From Desulfovibrionales bacterium (GTDB taxonomy: Bacteria > Desulfobacterota > Desulfovibrionia > Desulfovibrionales > Desulfomicrobiaceae), in NCBI GenBank assembly GCA_012727515.1, contig JAAYGZ010000071.1:1-12391 (forward strand): 12,391 bases of DNA, in the 5' to 3' direction. Below are positions 7,380 to 12,391 of the stretch, piece by piece. Numbering within the stretch: the first letter of the stretch is position 1; each line of letters starts with the position of its first letter. Both the position numbers and the translations under genes were made by a program. The notes under the pieces are model-generated. The model made no database searches, was not told the DNA's origin, and saw only the letters and a program-made list of their open reading frames with translations.

Positions 7380-8987
7380 TTACGCCCCTCCTTCGCTCAT
7401 CCATTGACGCATGATCATAATTGCCTGCTCCATATTCTGTTCCACCAGTTGCTGCGCAAGTGTCTTGGCATGTTCTATACGCCTGGCTGTTTCCATGCTC
7501 TCCAGATCAGAATCACTCATGCCTTCGGTCAGGGCCATGCGTTCCTGCGCCATGTCAAGTCCTTCCTGGGTCTGTACGGTTGTGGGATCTGTAACCTTGG
7601 GCCTGATCAGAGCCAGGACCAGCGGACGCAGCACAACTAACAGAAAGAGCAGGATCAGTAAGGTATTAAGAAGCGGCTTGCCAAGCAAATTAAAATAATT
7701 GGAGACAATCTCCAGGGGTGATTGAGCCTCATCCTTAAAGGGATCACCAAAAGCAATGGATGACACTTCAATGGCATCGCCCCGCTCATCATCAAAACCA
7801 ACGGCCCGTTGCGCAAGCTGTCTGATCTGCTCCAGCTCTGTGGCCGGCAAAGGTTCAAAGGTCGATGTGCCGTCAGCCTGCTGCATATACTTTCCATCAA
7901 CCAAAACGGCAACACTTAGACGCTTGATCGCCCCGATCTGGGCCACGATCTGCTGTTCTTCGCGGTTAATATCATAATTTGTGGTCGATGAGGCGCGCGA
8001 ACTCTGCTGCATGGTTGCGGTTGCCAAGTCATTTTCACTGCCCTGGTAGTTCAGATTGGGCTGATTGCCTACATCTGCCTTGCCTGTGTTTTCTTCTTCA
8101 CTTTTGATTTCGCTGCGCACCACGGCTGATTTGGGATCAAAATATTCTTTGCGAATCGTGGTGCGGTTAAAATCCAGGTCCGCATTAACCCGGACAATTG
8201 CCCGTCCTGGCCCGACAATGGGAATGAGCCGCTGTTCAATGCGCTGTTCCAGGGAACGCTGCATGGAGTGCTGGTATTCAAGCTGGGTCGAGGTCATGCC
8301 CCCAAGCTCTTCGTTGGCTTTAGGCTCATACAAAACCTTGCCCCGACTGTCGGCCACGGTGATGTGCTCCTGGGTCAGGCCCTCCACGCTGGTGGACACA
8401 AGATTGACAATGGCCTTGACCTGCTGGGTAGCCAGAGTGCGCCCGCCTTTGATATTCAGAAGAATGGCCGCTGATGGCGGTGCCTGTTCCTCTGTGAACA
8501 AGCTCTTGCTGGGCAGGACCAGGTGCACACGGGCTGACTCCACTTCTGGCAGTTCCATGATGGTGCGCGACAACTCGCCCTGAAGCGCACGCTGATAATT
8601 GATATTCTGTACAAAATTTGTCTGGCCAATGTTATTTTTATCAAAAACTTCAAAGCCAATGCCCTGACCATGTAAGGAGCCTTCGCCAGCAAGCTTGAGC
8701 CGGGTCTCATAGACCTTTTCCGCCGGAACCAGGATGGAAGAACCATTATCCGCGATTTTGTACGGAATTTTTTCCTTTTGCAGATATTCAACAACGCTGG
8801 CCGCATCGGTCTGGTAGAGCTGGCTGTACAAAACCTTATATTCTGTACTGTTCATCCAGAAAATCATCCCGAAAAATGTCACCACCAAAGAGGCCAGCAA
8901 GCCGCCCAACATAACACGCTGGGCAATGCTTTTTGTCTGCCAGAATTCTGCAACTCTGTTCAATGTGTCCTGGATAAATGGGGGCAT
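7380..8987 (-). CDS. fliF: Flagellar MS-ring protein FliF
   Basis: FliF builds the MS ring in the inner membrane, the first platform of the basal body. The 535 residues show a first membrane helix at about 26-46 and a periplasmic ring-building region. This includes the YscJ/FliF signature around NYQRALQGELSRTI (130-143), LVLP at 156-159 and a Ser/Glu/Asn-rich segment at 290-340. A second membrane helix follows at about 439-462, then a cytoplasmic tail ending NMEQAIMIMRQWM (518-530), the FliG-binding part. The ATG has AAGGAG 7 bases upstream. fliE ends 26 bases before it. Length is typical of the family (about 530-570). Confidence 0.97.
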   Translation of the reverse strand: MPPFIQDTLNRVAEFWQTKSIAQRVMLGGLLASLVVTFFGMIFWMNSTEYKVLYSQLYQTDAASVVEYLQKEKIPYKIADNGSSILVPAEKVYETRLKLAGEGSLHGQGIGFEVFDKNNIGQTNFVQNINYQRALQGELSRTIMELPEVESARVHLVLPSKSLFTEEQAPPSAAILLNIKGGRTLATQQVKAIVNLVSTSVEGLTQEHITVADSRGKVLYEPKANEELGGMTSTQLEYQHSMQRSLEQRIEQRLIPIVGPGRAIVRVNADLDFNRTTIRKEYFDPKSAVVRSEIKSEEENTGKADVGNQPNLNYQGSENDLATATMQQSSRASSTTNYDINREEQQIVAQIGAIKRLSVAVLVDGKYMQQADGTSTFEPLPATELEQIRQLAQRAVGFDDERGDAIEVSSIAFGDPFKDEAQSPLEIVSNYFNLLGKPLLNTLLILLFLLVVLRPLVLALIRPKVTDPTTVQTQEGLDMAQERMALTEGMSDSDLESMETARRIEHAKTLAQQLVEQNMEQAIMIMRQWMSEGGA

Positions 8988-9013
8988 GGCTCAACTCCTT
9001 ATTTCAACGTGAA

Positions 9014-9448
9014 TCAGAACTGGATACGCATTAATTCCTGGTAAGCGCTCATAACCTTGTTGCGCACAGCCGAAGTCATATCCATGGCCAGCCCTGCTTT
9101 TTGCAGCGAAATCATCAGTTCATGCACGTTTTCTGATTTTCCTGAGGCAAATTCTTCAATCATTCTGCCCCGCTCTATCTGCATTTCATTGACCTTGCCC
9201 AGGGAGTCCCCAATGGTTTCAGTAAAGGATCGCGCACCACTCATATGCTGGCCGTGTGTCTGCGCCAGGCCCACTGCTGACAGGGCCTGATTTTTGTTTC
9301 CCTGCGCATCCGTGTTTTGCATCAGGGAGTCTGCAAAGGACTTTCCTGACGTACTCTGGAGTTGCTTTGATCCAAAGCCCGTAAGCCCGCCGCCCTGAAT
9401 ATCAGCGGCTGTCATATATGCTTTCATTGCTACAGGAGAAAGAGCCAT
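9014..9448 (-). CDS. fliE: Flagellar hook-basal body complex protein FliE
   Basis: FliE joins the MS ring to the proximal rod and is one of the first exported subunits. The C-terminal ~90 residues fit the family: SFTETIGDSLGKVNEMQ, then ENVHELMISLQKAGLAMDMTSAVRNKVMSAYQELMRIQF at the very end, the usual FliE terminus. At 144 residues it is longer than enterobacterial FliE (about 104); the extra length is an N-terminal Ser/Gly/Gln/Asn-rich stretch up to about residue 65. The ATG at 9448 is supported by GGGAGG 6 bases upstream, so I keep this long form. It follows flgC after 59 bases. Confidence 0.93.
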   Translation of the reverse strand: MALSPVAMKAYMTAADIQGGGLTGFGSKQLQSTSGKSFADSLMQNTDAQGNKNQALSAVGLAQTHGQHMSGARSFTETIGDSLGKVNEMQIERGRMIEEFASGKSENVHELMISLQKAGLAMDMTSAVRNKVMSAYQELMRIQF

Positions 9449-9507
9449 ATCAAACCTCCCTTATATTGTCCTGACAGTGGATGCGCAGACCAGCCTGACG
9501 GCCCGGC

Positions 9508-9945
9508 CTAGCGGCCTATCTCCAGGGCCTTGCTGAACATGGTCTTGGCCGTGGAAATAGTGCTTACATTTGCTTCATACGAACGCATGGCCGCCATCAT
9601 ATTGGTCATTTCCTCAACAACATTGATGTCCGGATAACTGACATAGCCCTCTTCATTGGCGTCAGGATGGTTGGGTTCATATACCTGGCGCAAGGGGCGT
9701 CCGTCATTTTGTACCAATGCCACGCGCACGCCCTTGACCTCTTTGTCCAGGGCAGACTGCATGGCGTTGGAAAAAGGAGAACCCAGATCAGATTCCTTGA
9801 AGACAACTTCTTTGCGCTGATACGGCCCGCCCTCCACAGTGCGCGTGGTCTTGGCATTGGCCAGGTTCATGGAGATAACATTTAACCGGGTGCGCTCAGC
9901 CTTGAGGCCAGAAGCGCCCACGTCAATAGCTGTCATGAAATCCAT
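9508..9945 (-). CDS. flgC: Flagellar basal-body rod protein FlgC
   Basis: FlgC is a proximal rod subunit, exported by the type III system to the periplasm. The N-terminus MDFMTAIDVGASGLKAERTR with LNVISMNLANA at 21-31 is the flagellar rod-protein helix motif. The C-terminal helix (EEMTNMMAAMRSYEANVSTI to KALEIGR) is the matching coiled-coil partner and is typical of FlgC. The central part has the FlgC stretch EEGYVSYPDINVVEEM. Length 145 residues is normal. The start ATG overlaps the flgB stop by one base (TAATG), with AGGAG 7 bases upstream. Confidence 0.97.
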   Translation of the reverse strand: MDFMTAIDVGASGLKAERTRLNVISMNLANAKTTRTVEGGPYQRKEVVFKESDLGSPFSNAMQSALDKEVKGVRVALVQNDGRPLRQVYEPNHPDANEEGYVSYPDINVVEEMTNMMAAMRSYEANVSTISTAKTMFSKALEIGR

Positions 9946-10352
9946 TATTTCGCTCCTTCCTGAATTGTTTGCTTCAGGCCAGCAAAAGATTTTTGCAGCA
10001 CAAGGGCCAGGGTATTATAGGCAAGATTATTCTTGGCCATAACGGCCATTTCTGTATCCAGGTCCACATTATCCACACTCTGCACCACACGCGGGGCAAA
10101 GGGTTTGCTCACTGTGGCCTCAAGGTCAGTAATTCCGGTGCTTGGAAGATGTCGGTGATTGGTGCGGGACATTGTGCCAGCATCAGACAGGCCCAGGGCA
10201 GCTTGCAGATCGTCTTCAAATTCCAGTTTCCGCGCTTTGTAGCCAGGGGTATTGATGTTGGCCAGATTGGCGCTGACGATATTTTGACGCTGCAACTGAA
10301 AGTCGAGCACCTTGGCTGCTACATTGATGTGATCTGAAAAAATGCTTTTCAT
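9945..10352 (-). CDS. flgB: Flagellar basal-body rod protein FlgB
   Basis: FlgB is a proximal rod subunit and the first gene of the flagellar operon. The N-terminal rod motif QNIVSANLANINTPGYKARK is seen at 23-42, and the C-terminal helix MAVMAKNNLAYNTLALVLQK matches the family. The start at 10352 gives 135 residues (MKSIFSDHIN...), the usual length. It is chosen because GGAGG (10361-10365) lies 8 bases upstream, whereas a longer reading from a GTG at 10394 would add 14 non-conserved residues with no site of its own. A sigma-54-type promoter lies 79 bases upstream. Confidence 0.95.
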   Translation of the reverse strand: MKSIFSDHINVAAKVLDFQLQRQNIVSANLANINTPGYKARKLEFEDDLQAALGLSDAGTMSRTNHRHLPSTGITDLEATVSKPFAPRVVQSVDNVDLDTEMAVMAKNNLAYNTLALVLQKSFAGLKQTIQEGAK

Positions 10353-10360
10353 TTCCATAT

Positions 10361-10365
10361 CCTCC
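10361..10365 (-). promoter_or_regulatory. Ribosome binding site deciding the flgB start
   Basis: GGAGG on the minus strand is 8 bases before the ATG at 10350-10352. It is only 2 bases from another in-frame ATG (10356-10358), which is too close, so the downstream ATG is preferred. Confidence 0.7.
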
Positions 10366-10430
10366 ACTCTGCGAAGCCCTTTGTTGCCAGGCACACTCTG
10401 TATCTGACAGCCTGCGGACAGTATGTGAAC

Positions 10431-10446
10431 AGCAACGTTTGTGCCA
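10431..10446 (-). promoter_or_regulatory. Sigma-54 (RpoN) promoter for the flgB-fliI operon
   Basis: On the minus strand the sequence reads TGGCAC-AAACG-TTGCT. The invariant GG (-24) and GC (-12) are 10 bases apart, exactly the sigma-54 spacing. Transcription would start near 10420, giving a leader of about 68 bases before flgB. RpoN control of basal-body operons is well known in polar-flagellated bacteria. An NtrC-type activator would be required; none is encoded in this window. Confidence 0.85.
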
Positions 10447-10482
10447 CAGGCATGTTTTTCATGATTATATCTGTGAAGTCAG

Positions 10483-10495
10483 GATATTAGATATC
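10483..10495. promoter_or_regulatory. Inverted repeat midway between the two sigma-54 promoters (candidate activator site)
   Basis: GATAT-TAG-ATATC is a perfect 5-base-arm inverted repeat centred at 10489. The two promoter -24 boxes begin at 10446 and 10530 (midpoint 10488). It is thus about 67-69 bases upstream of both expected transcription starts, a place where an NtrC-type enhancer-binding protein could serve both. A shorter repeat, CATG-T5-CATG, is at 10451-10463. The identity of any binding protein is unknown. Confidence 0.35.
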
Positions 10496-10529
10496 GGAAC
10501 AGCAGGCGCTCAATCTGAATTTGTTTTGT

Positions 10530-10545
10530 TGGCACTCAGTTTGCT
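10530..10545 (+). promoter_or_regulatory. Sigma-54 (RpoN) promoter for the TPR gene
   Basis: The sequence reads TGGCAC-TCAGT-TTGCT, with GG and GC 10 bases apart as sigma-54 requires. The expected start near 10556 leaves a leader of about 47 bases before the ATG at 10603. The core elements are identical to those of the divergent flgB promoter. Confidence 0.85.
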
Positions 10546-10602
10546 AAGAACAACGCAAATGGAAAAAACTGACACATAACCTATCCACGCAGGAGGAACG
10601 TC

Positions 10603-11160
10603 ATGAGCTCGCATCTGGATTATGAAATCAATAAGGAACTTGGGGAATGTTATCTGTTCATGGGTGAACTGGATAAGGCGGAAAATTACTATCTGAAGGC
10701 AGCCAGCAGCAATGGTATTCATCCTGATCCGTATCTTGGATTAGCGACCATTGCAGTGCAGCGGGGTGATTTTGGGCAGGCCTTGAGCTTGTATGAAAAG
10801 GCCGAGCATATTGCTTCATCTGACAAGTCTCTGGCAGGTATTGGCCTCATTGCCATGGAGCAAGGCAATACAGAACGCGCCTTTGACGTCTATCAAAAGG
10901 CCCTGAGCATGAACCCGGAAAACCTGATCGCTCTTTTTGGCCTTGTACAGACAAGTCATGTGCTGGGGCGGACCAGTGAAGCCATTATTCCCCTGTCTAT
11001 CTATCTGGAGCTGGACCCGCACAAGAGTGATGTCCGGTACGCCCTGGGCGGGTGCCTTGTTGCCTGTGACCGTGCAGAAGAAGCCAAGGCCCATCTGGAG
11101 CAGATCATCGCCACAGACCCGGGCTATGCTCCGGCAACTGAGCTGCTGAACCAGCTGTAA
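10603..11160 (+). CDS. Tetratricopeptide-repeat (TPR) protein, divergent from the flagellar operon
   Basis: This is a 185-residue, probably cytoplasmic protein made almost wholly of about five TPR units (roughly 8-41, 42-75, 76-107, 108-141 and 142-175). Typical helix pairs are visible, such as LGECYLFMGELDKAENYYLKA, GLIAMEQGNTERAFDVYQKA and AEEAKAHLEQIIATDPG. There is no signal peptide, membrane segment or catalytic domain, so it is likely a binding scaffold or chaperone-like protein. The ATG has AGGAGG (10591-10596) 6 bases upstream. Its sigma-54 promoter matches that of the flagellar operon, which suggests a role in flagellar assembly or control, but that is inference from position. I do not recognise a named gene. 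Confidence 0.85.
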   Translation: MSSHLDYEINKELGECYLFMGELDKAENYYLKAASSNGIHPDPYLGLATIAVQRGDFGQALSLYEKAEHIASSDKSLAGIGLIAMEQGNTERAFDVYQKALSMNPENLIALFGLVQTSHVLGRTSEAIIPLSIYLELDPHKSDVRYALGGCLVACDRAEEAKAHLEQIIATDPGYAPATELLNQL

Positions 11161-11190
11161 GCAGAGGAGACAAATTTCCTCCCTCGTGAT

Positions 11191-11217
11191 CTGTCGGGTC
11201 AGATACTGGCCCGGCAG
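11191..11217 (+). terminator. Strong hairpin after the TPR gene
   Basis: CTGTCGGGTCAG (11191-11202) and CTGGCCCGGCAG (11206-11217) form a 12-pair stem (two G-U pairs) closed by a 3-base loop, 31 bases after the TPR stop. The following GTTGTC is only weakly T-rich. It also sits downstream of the convergent lplA, so it may act for both, though no T-run follows on the minus strand. Confidence 0.5.
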
Positions 11218-11260
11218 GTTGTCACGTTGAAAAAAGCCATGCACATTTGTCGGACCAGGC

Positions 11261-12238
11261 TCAGACCAGACACGCTAAAAGGCTGTCTCTATCCACGCCA
11301 CGCATGAACTCATCAAGGGGCAGATTATCCAGTATGCGGGCCAGGGCCTCATATTGGTGCACACAGCCCACCAGCAGCGCTTCCAGTTCGGCAACAGGGC
11401 GAATCCCAAAATAATCCCCGTGCAGCCGCAAGGCTGTGACACGGCCCTGGCGCACATCAACATAAGCCTCGACCATACCGCCTGGAGTACGCAGAGCGCG
11501 TGAAAACCCATACTGTGGGGAAGCGCCAAAATTCCAGTCCCAGCGGCCATAACGCTCCTGCACAAGCTGACGTGCTCCGGCTATTTCTTCCTCACGTAAC
11601 TGGTGATCCAGGTTCAGTTGTCCGCCAGATACTTCACACATCATGCGCTGCATAAATGTTTCAACATCCATGGGCTCTGGCAAATGGCTGGAGATATTGG
11701 TCACTCGTTTTTGTACACTTTTTACTGCTTTGTCTGCGTATTTGGCAGGATGCACCCGTAATGCAGCGCTGATGTCCGGCATATGCGCTGCAAAGAGCAA
11801 GGTGCCATGATGCAAAACACGATCTTTTTCTATGCGCTGGGCATTACCAGAAAATTTTTGCCCATGTATAACCAAATCATTGCGCCCCTCAAATGCGCAC
11901 TCTACGCCCATAGTCTGCAAGGCTGTCAGTATTGGCAGGGTAAAGCGGTGAAAATCCAAACCTTTTTTTGCATATCCATGCTGAATAAAGGTGAAATTAA
12001 CATTGCCCAGATCATGAAACACTGCTCCGCCCCCAGTTAAACGCCGGATAACAGCAATCCCGCGCTCACGAACAAAATCCTCATTGATTTCTGCGACTGT
12101 GTTTTGATTGCGCCCGACAATAATGGCCGCTGCATTGCGCCAGAGCATAAAAATATCCTCTGTTCCGTGCCGGAGCAGCCATTCTTCCAGGGCCAGATTA
12201 AAGGCCGGATCTGTGTGCTGATTGTATATGCAGCGCAT
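11261..12238 (-). CDS. lplA: Lipoate-protein ligase A
   Basis: LplA activates free lipoate with ATP to lipoyl-AMP and attaches it to lysines of lipoyl domains (2-oxoacid dehydrogenase E2 subunits, glycine cleavage H protein). The catalytic domain shows NLALEEW at 14-20, RNQN at 43-46, the binding loop RRLTGGGAVFHD at 65-76, GQKFSGNAQ with the expected nucleotide/lipoyl-contacting K128, HHGTLL at 143-148 and RVTNIS at 178-183. Residues from about 245 form the C-terminal accessory domain (EAYVDVRQGRVTALRLHGDYF). At 325 residues it is close to the E. coli enzyme (338) and complete. The ATG has AAAGGA about 7 bases upstream. It stands alone; no lipoylated substrate protein is in the window. Confidence 0.94.
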   Translation of the reverse strand: MRCIYNQHTDPAFNLALEEWLLRHGTEDIFMLWRNAAAIIVGRNQNTVAEINEDFVRERGIAVIRRLTGGGAVFHDLGNVNFTFIQHGYAKKGLDFHRFTLPILTALQTMGVECAFEGRNDLVIHGQKFSGNAQRIEKDRVLHHGTLLFAAHMPDISAALRVHPAKYADKAVKSVQKRVTNISSHLPEPMDVETFMQRMMCEVSGGQLNLDHQLREEEIAGARQLVQERYGRWDWNFGASPQYGFSRALRTPGGMVEAYVDVRQGRVTALRLHGDYFGIRPVAELEALLVGCVHQYEALARILDNLPLDEFMRGVDRDSLLACLV

Positions 12239-12350
12239 AAAATTTCCTTTCTTCCCCCTGCCGTGAACGCAGGGAAAAGCGTGTCCGCATTGAATTAAAA
12301 TTTTGTGAATATAGCTATTTCATCATCTTGTCATGATTTCAGGACCGGGC

Positions 12351-12391
12351 ATGTATCTTGGTGCCAGAATAGGTAAAGGCGTTTTTGTTCA
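12351..12391 (+). CDS. Possible 5' end of a rightward gene running off the window
   Basis: An ATG at 12351 has AGGA 6 bases upstream (12341-12344) and stays open to the window edge, coding MYLGARIGKGVFV. The pattern LGARIGKGVFV recalls hexapeptide-repeat (left-handed beta-helix) acyltransferases, but 13 residues are too few to assign a family. The same frame also has an ATG at 12333. It would be divergent from lplA. Confidence 0.25.
   Translation, partial: MYLGARIGKGVFV

Noticed and set aside
8065..8583. A 172-codon plus-strand open frame
   Set aside because: It lies wholly inside fliF on the other strand, is rich in Ser/Arg as expected for an antisense shadow, and has no recognisable domain.
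9945..10394. A longer FlgB starting at the GTG at 10394
   Set aside because: The added 14 residues are not rod-protein-like and there is no ribosome binding site there, while the ATG at 10352 has GGAGG at 8 bases.
12308..12334. Sigma-70-like ATGACA and TATATT on the minus strand ahead of lplA
   Set aside because: The boxes are only 15 bases apart and the -35 match is incomplete; a promoter must exist nearby but I cannot place it.
12350..12377. TGGCAC on the minus strand upstream of lplA as a third sigma-54 promoter
   Set aside because: The -12 part does not fit: no GC occurs 10 bases after GG, so spacing fails.
1..12391. Mobile elements, CRISPR arrays, tRNA or rRNA genes, phage or defence genes
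   Set aside because: No transposase, integrase, regular repeat-spacer pattern, tRNA-like fold or defence domain was found on either strand.

Overview
The window reads as a chromosomal stretch from a free-living, flagellated, Gram-negative bacterium of intermediate GC content. A Desulfovibrio-like member of the Desulfobacterota (former Deltaproteobacteria) is my best guess. The basis is the flagellar gene order flgB-flgC-fliE-fliF-fliG-fliH-fliI, the sigma-54-type promoter in front of it, and the protein sequence style. The lineage is an inference; there is no rRNA or other marker here to prove it.

Left part (1-1826, plus strand). The window opens inside the 3' part of a manC/algA-type gene (mannose-1-phosphate guanylyltransferase/mannose-6-phosphate isomerase); only its cupin isomerase domain is present. 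A 260-base spacer with a terminator-like hairpin follows, then ribF, the bifunctional enzyme making FMN and FAD. ribF converges on copA, with a 171-base spacer between them.

Middle part (1827-10352, minus strand). Seven flagellar basal-body genes are tightly packed and read leftwards: flgB, flgC (rod), fliE (rod/MS-ring adaptor), fliF (MS ring), fliG (switch/rotor), fliH and fliI (export ATPase and its regulator). Several junctions overlap or abut: flgB/flgC by 1 base, fliF/fliG with no gap, fliG/fliH by 8 bases with the start chosen here, and fliH/fliI as ATGA. A complete CopA-type Cu(+) P-type ATPase gene lies 60 bases after fliI on the same strand, where fliJ would often be found.

Right part (10353-12391). 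The 250-base region between flgB and a rightward gene for a 185-aa tetratricopeptide-repeat protein holds two sigma-54-type promoters, one per direction. They share the same core, TGGCAC-N5-TTGCT. A 13-base inverted repeat sits almost exactly midway between them. The TPR gene is therefore probably switched on together with the flagellar operon. It is followed by a strong hairpin and then by a leftward lplA (lipoate-protein ligase A). The last ~40 bases may hold the start of another rightward gene.

All the main proteins belong to known families and I see no clearly new system, mobile element, CRISPR array or RNA gene. The most interesting features are the symmetric sigma-54 control region, the unassigned TPR protein it seems to control, and the copper pump gene attached to the end of the flagellar operon.
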